Shown piece by piece: positions 30,845-39,675 of a DNA stretch of 64,000 nt. A model generated the notes under the pieces. It did not search any database. It was not told the DNA's origin and saw only the letters and a program-made list of their open reading frames with translations. Location: positions 62,001 to 126,000 of the forward strand of contig NZ_ATWH01000009.1 in NCBI RefSeq assembly GCF_000421145.1, in the 5' to 3' direction. Positions within the stretch are counted from its first letter, which is position 1. Each line of letters starts with the position of its first letter. This DNA is from Glaciibacter superstes DSM 21135. GTDB lineage: Bacteria > Actinomycetota > Actinomycetes > Actinomycetales > Microbacteriaceae. A program made the translations under genes and the position numbers.

Positions 30845-32338
30845 TTAGACCCGCACTTCCGCGACGGTGTGAAAGGACTGGAACGCTTCCAGACCCTTAA
30901 GCCCGCCTTCGTATCCCATGCCGGAGAGCCCGAGGCCGCCGAATGGTGCACCCGGGTAATTCGGAGTGGCGTTGTTGATTCCGATGATTCCAGCGCGCAT
31001 CCGCTCTGCAACCCCCCGAGCGCGATCGAGGTCGGTGCCGCACACGTAGCCGGCCAGGCCGTAGCCCGTTGCGTAGTGCAGGGCGAGCGCCTCCTCGACG
31101 TCGTCAAAGACGTGGATGCCGGCGGCCGGCCCGAAGACCTCTCCGGCGAAGAGTGCCGAATCGAGCGGAACGTTCTTCACGAATTGCGGTGAGACATAGT
31201 TGCCGGCGGAAGGAACCGACCTGCTCGCGACCAGGGCTTCTCCACCCTCGCGGATCGCGTCATCGACCAGGCGGGTGATACGTGTCGGGTCCTGTGCCGG
31301 TGCGAGCGGGCCAAGGTCGATGTCGGCCTCCCGCGGGTCGCCGATCGTGAGGGCTGCGGTCTTCTCGGTCAGGAGCGAGAGGAACTCTTCGCTGATCGAG
31401 CGAGCCAGGAACACCTGGTTGGCCGCGATGCATGACTGCCCGTTGTTGCGGAACTTGGCGATCATCAGGGTGTCGACGGCGTGCGCGACGTTCGCGTCGC
31501 CCAGAACAACGAAGGGTGCGCATCCGCCGAGTTCCATCACTGCCGGGAGGAACCGATCGGAGACCGCTGCCGCGACGAGGCGACCGACGCGGGTGGAGCC
31601 GGTGAAGGTGACGGCGCGCACCCGCTCGTCGGCGAGCCACAGGTCGGCCACCTCGTCAGGGTCTCCAAGAACGGTGTTGACGACACCGGTTGGGAGATGT
31701 TCGTCAAGCAGCCGGGCGAGCACCATGGAGGAGAGCGGGGCGAGCTCAGACGGCTTGAAGACGGCGGTGCAGCCGGCCGCCAGCAGCGGCGCGATCTTGC
31801 GTGCCGGGATGGACACCGGGAAGTTCCAGGGCGTCAGTACCGCAACCACGCCGAGCGGGCGGGGTGAGACGCGGTGTGTGAAACCGGGGACCGCGCGAAA
31901 TTCTTCTTCTGCCTGGTTCTCGAGGAGCTGCGCGAAGGTGGTGAAATACACGGCAGAGAGTTTCAGCTCTGCGGCGGCTTCCGGGGTGCGCTTACCAGTC
32001 TCGGTGGTGATCAGCCCGGCCCACTGCTCGTGGTTTGCGGCGTCGGATAGTCCGGCTGCGATCCGGCGCAACGCCGTGGCCCGTTCTGCGGCTGGGGTCG
32101 CGCTCCACGTCGGAAGGGCACCTTCTGCGGCGCGCACGGCGGCGGCCGCATGGTCAGCGTTGCCGTATCCGACCTGGGCGATGGCCGTGTTGTCGGTCGG
32201 ATTGAGGAGCGTTCGGTGCTCGAGGCCTTCAGAGACAACCGCACCATTGATCCGGACTCCGGACGCCTGGCTCAGCACGCCGGCAACCCAGTCTTCGCCG
32301 AAAGTGGTTGCGGTCGATGGGGATGATTCGATGGTCAC
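30845..32338 (-). CDS. NAD(P)-dependent aldehyde dehydrogenase, GabD-like
   Basis: A 497-residue ALDH with TPWNFPVSIPARKIAPLLAAG, FTGSTRVGRLVA, the catalytic Glu in MELGGCAP and catalytic Cys in NNGQSCIAANQ, plus the late EVFGPAAGI and GLSGMGYEGG motifs. It is closest in style to succinate-semialdehyde dehydrogenases. In sulfoglycolytic pathways GabD-like enzymes oxidise sulfolactaldehyde to sulfolactate, and this gene sits between the kinase and the enolase-superfamily gene of such a candidate cluster. Its start overlaps the upstream stop by four bases. Other aldehydes cannot be excluded. Confidence 0.9.
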   Translation of the reverse strand: MTIESSPSTATTFGEDWVAGVLSQASGVRINGAVVSEGLEHRTLLNPTDNTAIAQVGYGNADHAAAAVRAAEGALPTWSATPAAERATALRRIAAGLSDAANHEQWAGLITTETGKRTPEAAAELKLSAVYFTTFAQLLENQAEEEFRAVPGFTHRVSPRPLGVVAVLTPWNFPVSIPARKIAPLLAAGCTAVFKPSELAPLSSMVLARLLDEHLPTGVVNTVLGDPDEVADLWLADERVRAVTFTGSTRVGRLVAAAVSDRFLPAVMELGGCAPFVVLGDANVAHAVDTLMIAKFRNNGQSCIAANQVFLARSISEEFLSLLTEKTAALTIGDPREADIDLGPLAPAQDPTRITRLVDDAIREGGEALVASRSVPSAGNYVSPQFVKNVPLDSALFAGEVFGPAAGIHVFDDVEEALALHYATGYGLAGYVCGTDLDRARGVAERMRAGIIGINNATPNYPGAPFGGLGLSGMGYEGGLKGLEAFQSFHTVAEVRV

Positions 32339-33504
32339 AGGGTCTCCTCAAAGTCGGACAGTGATTCAAAGTCGATGTGCACGCCCAGGCCCGGGCCTTG
32401 CGGAACGAGTACGGTGCCGTGATCGGTCAGCACGTGGCCGATGGGCTCCCTGAGGCGATTGGAACGGATGTCCCACTCGACCCACGGGGTGGTGGGATTG
32501 GCGGCTGCGACCTGCAGCGTCGCCGCGGTGGCGAGGGCGCCGTTGTACAAGTGGGGCGCGACAAGAGTGCCTCGCGGGGCCGCGTACTGCACCACTCGCC
32601 AGTAGTCGGTCACGCCGCCGACCTTGCTCACGTCGGGCTGCACAATACGGATACTGGGCTGGTCGATGTAGTCGTGGAATGCGGCGGCGCCGTACAGGTT
32701 CTCTCCGGTCGCCACCGCGAGGCCCGCGGCCTCACCGAACCGGGAGAGTTCGCCTGCATCGTCGCCGGCGATCGGCTCTTCGATCCACTCAACGCCGAAT
32801 TCCGTGAGCACCGGCGCCATGGCGAGGGCCTCGGAGGGCGTCCAGGCCTGGTTGGCGTCGGCGAAGAGGCGCGCTTCGTCTCCGAGCACACGCCGCGTGG
32901 CGGCGAGGTTGGCCTCATCCGTTTCTCGCCCGAAGCCCACTTTGACCTTCACCGCGTGGATGTTGAGCTCGAGGCAGGTGTGCGCGGTCGCCTCGACGCC
33001 GGTCGGCCCCAGACTCGAGGCATAGACCGGAAGTTCTCCCCGCGTTTCAGAAGCCAGCAAGCGGCCGAGGGGCACACCGCGTTCTTCTGCCGCTCGTGTC
33101 CAGAGGGCGACGTCAACTGCGCTGATCGCCTGGCGGATCGGCCCAGGTGCTCCCCATTGGCGCCCAAGCGCACCGAGCCGTGTTGTCATCAGGTCGTGAG
33201 CCTCGGACGTGCTGGTGAATGCCTCGCCGACAAGCAGCGGGGCTACGCCGTGTTCGACGGTTGCCCGGCGCTCCTGCCAGGCCCACGACGGGTAGTTCGC
33301 CCAGGTCTCGCCCGCTGACGAGGTTCCGTCCTCAAACTCCAGCTCGATGACCACCATCACGCGGTGGGTGAGCGGAGCGAACGACATTGCGACGTTGTCG
33401 GTCGACGGCGCCCGGAAGACACGACAGTGCACCCTCCTGATGGGCACTCCCGACAGCGGCGCGGAGACGGCCGGTGTGGTGATTGAATGTGCGGTTTCGA
33501 ACAT
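32335..33504 (-). CDS. Mandelate racemase/muconate lactonizing (enolase) superfamily enzyme
   Basis: From the ATG at 33504 the protein is 389 residues: an N-terminal capping domain, then the TIM barrel with KVKVG (catalytic Lys pair), DANQAW, EEP and GENLYG metal ligands, DVSKVGG and the terminal APHLYNG His. Members dehydrate or racemise sugar acids, acid sugars or amino acid derivatives. It is first in the operon, with a promoter whose start site coincides with the ATG. A sugar-acid or sulfosugar-acid dehydratase or epimerase role is possible, but the precise subgroup cannot be told from sequence by eye. Confidence 0.85.
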   Translation of the reverse strand: MFETAHSITTPAVSAPLSGVPIRRVHCRVFRAPSTDNVAMSFAPLTHRVMVVIELEFEDGTSSAGETWANYPSWAWQERRATVEHGVAPLLVGEAFTSTSEAHDLMTTRLGALGRQWGAPGPIRQAISAVDVALWTRAAEERGVPLGRLLASETRGELPVYASSLGPTGVEATAHTCLELNIHAVKVKVGFGRETDEANLAATRRVLGDEARLFADANQAWTPSEALAMAPVLTEFGVEWIEEPIAGDDAGELSRFGEAAGLAVATGENLYGAAAFHDYIDQPSIRIVQPDVSKVGGVTDYWRVVQYAAPRGTLVAPHLYNGALATAATLQVAAANPTTPWVEWDIRSNRLREPIGHVLTDHGTVLVPQGPGLGVHIDFESLSDFEETL

Positions 33505-33510
33505 TGCATG

Positions 33511-33540
33511 CAGTCTGCCGGGATCTGAAGCCGATGTCAA
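33511..33540 (-). promoter_or_regulatory. Promoter of the enolase-superfamily operon, probably leaderless
   Basis: TTGACA (33535-33540), an 18-base spacer and AGACTG (33511-33516) on the minus strand place the start of transcription at or next to the ATG at 33504. No ribosome site precedes that ATG, which fits a leaderless mRNA. Confidence 0.5.
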
Positions 33541-33638
33541 CACCACGCTACGAACCTGCGAGGGTGCTGGCAACATCCGTCGCCTGCGGCAACAAACCGT
33601 CTACTGCAACATCGAACCGTCGCGAGACGACCGCGACG

Positions 33639-34436
33639 CTAGAGTGCGATGAGAATCTGCGCGCCGGCCTGCCGAATGGCAGCAGAGAGCTCGGGCGCGA
33701 GTGCCTGGTCAACCACAACGGCGTCGAACACATCGAGTGAGCACACCCGAACCGCCCCACTGGTCTCCTGCTTCGAGGCGTCGCACACCAGGATCACTTC
33801 GTCGGCAGCCTCGATGAGCGCCTGCTTGACGGCGAGCTCCAGGCTCGTATGCACGTAGACGCCGCGACTGTCGATGGAGCTGGCGCCCACGACAAATGTC
33901 TGTATCCGAAGATTGCGAATCGAGGAGACGGCCTCCGAACCGACCATTGCCTGGTTTTGGTGCAAGAGATCACCGCCGAGCCCGATGACCGGGATGTCCG
34001 GCCGGCCGAGCAGCGTTGCCAGCACGGGCACGGAGTGCGAGACGATGGTTCCCCTGAAGTCCTCTGGGAGCTGAATCGCCGCCTCAAGTGCCGTCGTGCC
34101 CGCGTCGATTCCGACGGTTCCGTCTAGGGGCAGCAGGCCGACGACCGCGGCACCGATCCGCCGTTTGGCCGACGCCTGCTCGACCGCCCGAACCGAGAAC
34201 GCAGCCGGTGTGTGTCGATCCTGAGGCAACCGCGCGCCGCCGTGCACAAGACTCGCCGCGCCTTCACTGGTGAGTTGGCGCAGGTCTCTCCGAATGGTCA
34301 TCTCGGAGACTTTGAAATCTGCGCTGAGCGCCGAGACGGAGACATGGCCCGTTCGATATAGGCGCTGCAGGATCTCGGATCGCCGGATCGAACCGGGACC
34401 GACATGCAGGGAAGTCTTCGTCGCGGCCACAGCCAC
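33639..34436 (-). CDS. DeoR/GlpR-family transcriptional regulator
   Basis: A 265-residue protein with the DeoR winged helix (RRSEILQRLYRTGHVSVSALSADFKVSEMTIRRDLRQL, about 18-54, including the VHGGA element) and a C-terminal sugar-phosphate sensor (GIDAGTTALEAA, VIGLGGDLLHQNQAMVGSEA, DEVILVCDASKQ). Start is a GTG at 34436 without a clear ribosome site. It is divergent from the YihT-like/TauE pair and precedes the operon beginning at 33504, a position like that of the DeoR-type regulator in the E. coli yih locus. A sugar phosphate from the pathway is the likely inducer. Confidence 0.9.
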   Translation of the reverse strand: MAVAATKTSLHVGPGSIRRSEILQRLYRTGHVSVSALSADFKVSEMTIRRDLRQLTSEGAASLVHGGARLPQDRHTPAAFSVRAVEQASAKRRIGAAVVGLLPLDGTVGIDAGTTALEAAIQLPEDFRGTIVSHSVPVLATLLGRPDIPVIGLGGDLLHQNQAMVGSEAVSSIRNLRIQTFVVGASSIDSRGVYVHTSLELAVKQALIEAADEVILVCDASKQETSGAVRVCSLDVFDAVVVDQALAPELSAAIRQAGAQILIAL

Positions 34437-34451
34437 ATGCTACGACATGAC

Positions 34452-34497
34452 TTGATCTCTGACTGTCGTTGATGTTAGATTCCGAACATTGTTTTCG
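34452..34497 (+). promoter_or_regulatory. Promoter and DeoR-type operator candidate upstream of the YihT-like gene
   Basis: TTGATC (34452-34457), a 17-base spacer and TTAGAT (34475-34480) form a good promoter. Immediately downstream CGAACATTGTTTTCG (34483-34497) has CGAA/TTCG inverted arms, the kind of half-site used by GlpR/DeoR regulators. Confidence 0.5.
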
Positions 34498-34537
34498 ATT
34501 TGGCCGTGAGTGCCATACGTCAGGAGCGTGTTCTTCC

Positions 34538-35401
34538 ATGTCAGATGCCCGTGTGCTTGCTCGTCCATCCGGAGGATTCGCGATGCTGGCCGTTGACCAG
34601 AGAGAGGCGCTCAGGGCCATGATGGCCGTCGGGCGCCCCGGCGAGGTCAGCGACGCCGACCTGACCCGTTTCAAGGTGAGCGCGGCGAAGGCGCTGAGTC
34701 CACACGCGTCCGCAATCCTCATCGACAAGCAGTTCGGATGGGACGCCGTCGTTGGCGCGTCGGTTGTCGATCCGTCCTGCGCGATGATTGCGGCTGTGGA
34801 CGCGTTCACACCGAGCAAGCACGAGTTCGTGGCGGAGTCCGTCATCGACGAGGAGCTGGACTTCGCCGAGCTGAAGCGCCAGGGCGCGAAGGCACTGAAG
34901 CTGCTGGTACTCTGGCGCCCCGACACGGACCCGGAGGAGCGCGTCGCGATGGTTGACGACTTTGTGGCACGGTGCCGCACGCACGACCTCGTCAGCGTGG
35001 TCGAACCGGTCTCGCGAGGGCGCCGTGACAAGGCGGCATCCGACCTGGAAGCAGGCATCCTTTCGGCGGCTCGCGAACTCGGCGACCGCGGCGCCGACAT
35101 CTACAAGTCCGAAGTGCCGACCCATGGCACAGGGACCGACGCCGAGATCGACGCGAAATGCCGCGAGCTGACCGATGCGATCAACGGGCAGTGGGTGGTG
35201 CTTTCGTCGGGTGTCGACGCAGAGCGCTTCCCCGAGGTGGTCGACGTCGCCTGCCGCGCAGGCGCCTCCGGCTTCCTTGCGGGTCGCGCGGTGTGGGCAT
35301 CTGTCGTCACGCATGACGACTGGGACTCGGAGCTCGAGCGCGTTTCGATTCCGCGCCTCGAGCGCCTGGCTGCGATCGTCGACGATGCGGTAACGCGCTA
35401 G
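34538..35401 (+). CDS. Class I aldolase, probable 6-deoxy-6-sulfofructose-1-phosphate aldolase (YihT-like)
   Basis: From the ATG at 34538 the 287-residue protein aligns along its whole length, from memory, with E. coli YihT: PSGGFAMLAVDQREALRAM, LTRFKVSAAKALSPHASAIL, KALKLLVLWRPDTDPEERV, ELGDRGADIYKSEVP and AGASGFLAGRAVWASVV. Lys190 (GADIYK) would form the Schiff base and Arg250 (LAGRAVW) corresponds to the Arg that contacts the sulfonate of sulfolactaldehyde. LacD tagatose-bisphosphate aldolases share the fold but, as I recall, match much less well. The reaction would yield DHAP and sulfolactaldehyde. A TauE/SafE exporter gene follows 9 bases later. Confidence 0.82.
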   Translation: MSDARVLARPSGGFAMLAVDQREALRAMMAVGRPGEVSDADLTRFKVSAAKALSPHASAILIDKQFGWDAVVGASVVDPSCAMIAAVDAFTPSKHEFVAESVIDEELDFAELKRQGAKALKLLVLWRPDTDPEERVAMVDDFVARCRTHDLVSVVEPVSRGRRDKAASDLEAGILSAARELGDRGADIYKSEVPTHGTGTDAEIDAKCRELTDAINGQWVVLSSGVDAERFPEVVDVACRAGASGFLAGRAVWASVVTHDDWDSELERVSIPRLERLAAIVDDAVTR

Positions 35402-35410
35402 CCTCGCCGC

Positions 35411-36133
35411 ATGCTGCTTGCGCTGGCACTGGTGGCCGTTCTGGCCGGCGCAGGCCTGCAACGGATGACGGGGCTGGGTTTCGCGCTCGTCTCCGGCCCT
35501 GTGCTGGTGTTGTTGCTTGACCCAATCAACGGCATCTCGCTCGCCAATCTCCTCTCCGCCATCACCGCAGTGACCGTGCTTGCGACCACGTGGCGTCACA
35601 TCGACTGGCGTTTGGCGTGGCAACTGTCGCTCGGCATCGCGATCGCCGTGGTTCCCGGTGCGCTCGTGGTGCACTCCCTGCCGCGGCCGTGGCTCCTGAT
35701 CCTTGTCGGAGCGTTGACCGCGGTGGCTGTTGCCGTGGTCATGGCCCGACGGCCACTGCGGCTGCTGCGAAAACCGGGCGGGGCGGTTGTGGCGGGTCTC
35801 GTGTCGGGTTTCAGCAACGTGACCGCGGGCGTCGGCGGCCCGGCGCTGGCGGTCTATGGAGCAAGCACCGACTGGCACTCGAAGACGTTTGTGCCGACGG
35901 TGCAGGTTTCCCTGTTGCTGGCGAACGTGTTGTCGCTGGTGTCGAAGCAGCAGTTGACCCTTCCACCGGCGATCGTGCTGGCGGCCGTCGGGGCGGTGGT
36001 GGCCGGCATCCTCGTCGGGTCGTACATCCAGCGCTGGGTCGATCACTCGCTGGCCAGGCGACTCGTTCTCGTCATAGCGCTGATCGGCGCGCTCGCGTCG
36101 GCCGGCAAGGGTCTCTTCGAGCTCTTGTCGTAG
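35411..36133 (+). CDS. TauE/SafE-family sulfite/organosulfonate exporter
   Basis: The 240-residue protein is almost entirely hydrophobic with seven to eight membrane segments and the family's two-fold repeat. The halves are marked by AGAGLQRMTGLGFALVSGPVLVLLL near the start and AGLVSGFSNVTAGVGGPALAVYG in the middle. TauE/SafE proteins export sulfite, sulfoacetate, sulfolactate or related C2-C3 sulfonates. It is cotranscribed with the YihT-like aldolase, which strongly suggests export of sulfolactate or another sulfonate end product. No other sulfur-metabolism gene is adjacent. Confidence 0.88.
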   Translation: MLLALALVAVLAGAGLQRMTGLGFALVSGPVLVLLLDPINGISLANLLSAITAVTVLATTWRHIDWRLAWQLSLGIAIAVVPGALVVHSLPRPWLLILVGALTAVAVAVVMARRPLRLLRKPGGAVVAGLVSGFSNVTAGVGGPALAVYGASTDWHSKTFVPTVQVSLLLANVLSLVSKQQLTLPPAIVLAAVGAVVAGILVGSYIQRWVDHSLARRLVLVIALIGALASAGKGLFELLS

Positions 36134-36227
36134 CGGCCGGCGCTGCTGGCGCTGCCGCCTCACACGCATGTGGCGGTCCTGGCCCCAGCACAATCTGCGG
36201 ACGTTCGAGTCCCCGACCCCACCGAAA

Positions 36228-36311
36228 GTCGCCGCTCGCGCCGGGAATCGCCGGTGCTGCAGCGATTCTCGGCAGCAGCGGCGATTATCGGCGAGGCGTC
36301 GGGCCCAGCAG
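36228..36311. repeat. Dispersed palindromic intergenic repeat, copy 2
   Basis: About 80 of 84 bases match copy 1 at 22826-22909 in the same orientation, including GGTGCTGCAGCGATTCTCGG. It lies between the convergent TauE-like and MFS genes and overlaps neither. Confidence 0.7.
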
Positions 36312-36328
36312 CGCCAGCCCGCCAGGCG

Positions 36329-37930
36329 CTAGTGCGCGGCGAAGGCCGGGGCGTCGGAGAGGTCGTCGACGGGCTTCCGCACGAAGAACGCGGCCACCAC
36401 CGCCAGGATCGAAATGATCGCACCAGTGAGGAACGCTGCGCGCACACCGCCGGCGACGGCGACGGCATCCGTCGCCCCGCCTACCGCAAGCACGGCAGAC
36501 TGCGCGCTCATCACCGTCACGAACAGCGCGGTACCGGCAGCACCGGCCACCTGCTGCACCGTTCCGACGATCGCGCTGCCGTGTGAGTACAGGTGCGGCT
36601 TGACCGCTCCCAGCGCCGAGGTGAACAGCGGCGTGAACAGCAGCGACAACCCGATGCTCAGCACCAGGTGCGCCCCGAGCAGGAACATCCACGAGGTGTT
36701 CTCGCTCACCGTCGTCAGCGCCCACAGCACAACACTCACCAGAATCGACCCTGGAACCACCAGTCGCGACGGCCCAATGCGGTCGTACAGTCGCCCGACG
36801 AACGGCGCCAACAGACCCATCAGCAACCCGCCGGGCAGCAGCAGCAGACCGATCTGCACCGGCTCGAACCCGAGCACCTGCTGCATGTAAATCGGCAGGA
36901 GAATGATGGTTCCGAACAGCGCCACCATGCTGACCGCCATCATGACGATCGACACCGTGAAGATCGGCGACTTAAAGGTGCGCAGGTCGAGCAGCGCGCG
37001 GTCACGACGCTGCAGCAACAGCTGACGGATGATGAACGCCGCGAGCGAGGCCACGCCGACACCCAGGGCCAGCCACATCATCATCGGACTGACCGCAGAC
37101 GACGCGGCACCACCGGCATCCGCACCGCCCTCACTGCCACCGCCGATGTTGCTGAGCCCATAGATCAGACCACCGAAACCGAACGCAGACAGAATCACCG
37201 AGGTGACGTCGAGCGGCACGCGCCTCGGCTCGGTCACGTTCTGAACGCGACGGATGCCGATGATCAGCATGACGACGGCGATCGGGAGAACGAGCCAGAA
37301 CATCCAACGCCACGACAGGGTGTTGAGGATGATGCCCGAGATCGTCGGGCCGATCGCGGGGGCGACCGAGATGACGATCGACACGTTACCCATGGTCTTG
37401 CCTCGCTGTGCAGGCGGAACCAGCGTCATCAGCGTGGTCATCAGCAGAGGCATCATGATCGCGGTACCTGACGCCTGCACGACGCGGGCGGCGAGCAGCA
37501 CCTCGAAGCCCGGCGCCATTGCGGCGACCAGGGTTCCGATCGAGAACAGCGACATCGCGGTGATGAAGATCGGCCGGGTGTTGAAGCGCTGCAGCAGGAA
37601 TCCGGTGATCGGAATCACCACGGCCATGGTCAGCATGAATGCGGTGCTCAGCCACTGCGCGGCGCGCGCGTCAATGTTGAGGTCGATCATGAGTTCGCGA
37701 ATGGCGACGCTCATGATCGTCTCGTTCAAGATGACGACGAAGGATGCCGCCAGCAGCAGCCAGATCACCCGGCGGTTGCGAACGGAGTGGTCGGGGGTCG
37801 CCGCGGCCGGTGTATGGCCGTCGAGTGGGGCGTTTTGCGCGGCCGCGGTCGGCGCGGCCGCCGTTGTCGGCGCCGTCGTTGTCGGCGCCGTCGTTGTCGG
37901 CACAGATGCGGTGGATGTGGATTCAGTCAC
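36329..37930 (-). CDS. MFS drug/metabolite efflux transporter, DHA2 (EmrB/QacA) type
   Basis: The 533-residue protein starts at a GTG with GGAAA 7 bases upstream. A Thr/Ala/Pro-rich N-terminal tail with a threefold 15-bp repeat in the DNA precedes about 14 membrane segments (RVIWLLLAASFVVILNETIMS first). LLAARVVQASGTAIMMPLLMTTL and GPTISGIIL are the antiporter motif regions of DHA2 efflux pumps. No TetR or MarR regulator is adjacent, so substrate and control are unknown. It is transcribed towards the repeat copy at 36228. Confidence 0.9.
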   Translation of the reverse strand: MTESTSTASVPTTTAPTTTAPTTAAAPTAAAQNAPLDGHTPAAATPDHSVRNRRVIWLLLAASFVVILNETIMSVAIRELMIDLNIDARAAQWLSTAFMLTMAVVIPITGFLLQRFNTRPIFITAMSLFSIGTLVAAMAPGFEVLLAARVVQASGTAIMMPLLMTTLMTLVPPAQRGKTMGNVSIVISVAPAIGPTISGIILNTLSWRWMFWLVLPIAVVMLIIGIRRVQNVTEPRRVPLDVTSVILSAFGFGGLIYGLSNIGGGSEGGADAGGAASSAVSPMMMWLALGVGVASLAAFIIRQLLLQRRDRALLDLRTFKSPIFTVSIVMMAVSMVALFGTIILLPIYMQQVLGFEPVQIGLLLLPGGLLMGLLAPFVGRLYDRIGPSRLVVPGSILVSVVLWALTTVSENTSWMFLLGAHLVLSIGLSLLFTPLFTSALGAVKPHLYSHGSAIVGTVQQVAGAAGTALFVTVMSAQSAVLAVGGATDAVAVAGGVRAAFLTGAIISILAVVAAFFVRKPVDDLSDAPAFAAH

Positions 37931-38313
37931 GAAAGAGTTTCCAATCGAGGGCGACCGAGTGATGACTCCGCTGAGATGGGACTCTGGCGAGCTATGACTC
38001 TGCCGCTGATAAAGCGGACCCTACCGCCGGGAAGCGGAAAAAGGCAGAAACCGGGTAAAGAGATTAACGATAAGAGGGAGCCGATATTCCCGCCGGGCAA
38101 TGCCTCGGACGCGGGCGAATATTTCTTCAGATGATCATAGCGTCGACGACACTATCGGGCCGCGGCATCCGTCGTCAAGTGATTCATGTTCCTTTCTATC
38201 GATCGTTCATGAGCGGTTCACTTCGGCGAGAAGCAATGTGGACGATGTTTACTTTAGAACGAGCGGATGCCTGAGGTCAAGATGTCGAGTTGCGTCGCCG
38301 GCCAAGATGGTTG
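37931..38313. other. Intergenic region upstream of the MFS gene
   Basis: No gene is recognised. The region is unusually AT-rich for this genome (for example AAAGAGATTAACGATAAGAG near 38057) and should carry the MFS promoter. I see no strong inverted repeat, RNA gene or riboswitch-like structure. Confidence 0.5.
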
Positions 38314-39462
38314 CTACCGAACGCCGCGGAAGAACGTGCGCACATCGCCGACCAGAAGGTCCGGGACCTCCAGCGCCGGGAAGTGGCCACCCCGCTCGAA
38401 CTCCGACCAGTGCACCACGTTGTTATCGCGCTCGGCGATCGGCCGAATTCCGAAGTCGCCAGGGAAGACCGCGAACCCCGACTGCACCTCTGACCGCTCC
38501 GCCGGCTGGCCCCAGCTGGCCTGGCCCTCCCTGTAGAGCCGCGCCGCCGACGTGGCCGTGTTGGTGAGCCAGTACACGCTGACATTGGTGAGCATCAGGT
38601 CTCGATCGACGGCGTCCTCGGGCAGCTCGAAGGCAGGATCCGTCCACTCCTTGAATTTCTCGACGATCCAGGCCAACTGCCCGACCGGTGAGTCGGCGAG
38701 TCCGAAGCCCAGTGTCCGCGGCCGCGTCGACTGGATGATCGCGTACCCCGTGCCATCCGTCATCTGACTCTGCAGGGCACCAAGCCTTGCCAACTCGGCT
38801 TCACTCATGGCGGCCATCTCGGCCGGATCGCCGGTGGGGAATCCGAGACTGCCGTTGACGTGCACGCCGACGACGCGCTGCGGATCGATGCCGCCCAGCA
38901 TCGGCGAGATCACCGAACCCGCGTCGCCGCCCTGTGCGCCGTACCGCTCATACCCGAGCCGACGCATCAACTCGGCCCAGGCGTGCGCTATCCGCGCCAT
39001 GTCCCAGCCCGTCTCGCGCGTCGGCCCGGAGAACCCGAACCCGGGCATGGATGGGATGACGACATGGAAGGCATCCGCCGGGTCACCGCCGTAGGCACAA
39101 GGGTCGGTGAGCGGCCCGATGACGTTCATGAACTCCACGATCGATCCCGGCCACCCGTGCGTGAGGATCAGCGGCAGCGCGTTCGGTTCGGGCGAACGCA
39201 CGTGCAGGAAGTGGATGTTCTGTCCGTCGATCTCCGTGGTGAACTGTGGAAAGTCATTGAGCTTCGCCTCGAACGTGCGCCAGTCGTAGGAGTTGCGCCA
39301 GTACTCGGCGAGCCCTTTCAAATAGCTGACTGGAACACCGTAGGTCCACCCGACGCCCGGCAGTTCGTCTGGCCACCGGGTGTTGTCGAGCCGGTCGTTC
39401 AGTGCGTCCAGGTCGGCCTGCGGGATCTGGATGCGGAAGGGCGAAATCAGTGCGTCGGTCAT
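38314..39462 (-). CDS. Epoxide hydrolase, EHN-domain family
   Basis: A 382-residue alpha/beta hydrolase with the N-terminal epoxide hydrolase domain ([26 protein letters not shown]). It has an oxyanion motif LTHGWPGS (about 100-107), a nucleophile Asp in GAQGGDAGS (about 178) and a catalytic His in [11 protein letters not shown] near the C-terminus. These enzymes hydrolyse epoxides of xenobiotics or lipids; bacterial physiological substrates are usually unknown. It is divergent from the DUF222 gene across a 213-base gap and appears monocistronic. Confidence 0.92.
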   Translation of the reverse strand: MTDALISPFRIQIPQADLDALNDRLDNTRWPDELPGVGWTYGVPVSYLKGLAEYWRNSYDWRTFEAKLNDFPQFTTEIDGQNIHFLHVRSPEPNALPLILTHGWPGSIVEFMNVIGPLTDPCAYGGDPADAFHVVIPSMPGFGFSGPTRETGWDMARIAHAWAELMRRLGYERYGAQGGDAGSVISPMLGGIDPQRVVGVHVNGSLGFPTGDPAEMAAMSEAELARLGALQSQMTDGTGYAIIQSTRPRTLGFGLADSPVGQLAWIVEKFKEWTDPAFELPEDAVDRDLMLTNVSVYWLTNTATSAARLYREGQASWGQPAERSEVQSGFAVFPGDFGIRPIAERDNNVVHWSEFERGGHFPALEVPDLLVGDVRTFFRGVR

Positions 39463-39675
39463 GTGGAATGCCTCTCTCGTTGTCGGACACCACCGACGAT
39501 ATGCGCCCTATAGGACAGATCTTGTCCGCTATGCGGTGATGTGGATGACTCGAATCTCTCTTCGATTTTTGTCAAATACATTACTCTGAACACTAGTAAT
39601 CCTGTTTGGTTATTGGTACGGTGGTGATACCCAAGAAACCCCGCTCGACTGGTATCAGGAAGGTGACCTGGCTCA

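Noticed and set aside
34541-36193. 550-codon open frame on the minus strand
   Set aside because: It is antisense to the YihT-like aldolase and TauE genes, rich in Arg, His and Gln, and has no family features; a shadow of high-GC coding.
36180-36225. Possible tRNA 3' half (GTTCGAGTCCCCGACCCC)
   Set aside because: The T-loop-like GTTCGAGTC is present but the flanking stem does not pair, and no anticodon arm or acceptor partner can be drawn upstream.
37840-37915. Triplicated 15-bp repeat near the MFS start as a regulatory array
   Set aside because: It is in frame and encodes the Thr/Pro-rich N-terminal tail; simple coding-repeat slippage explains it.
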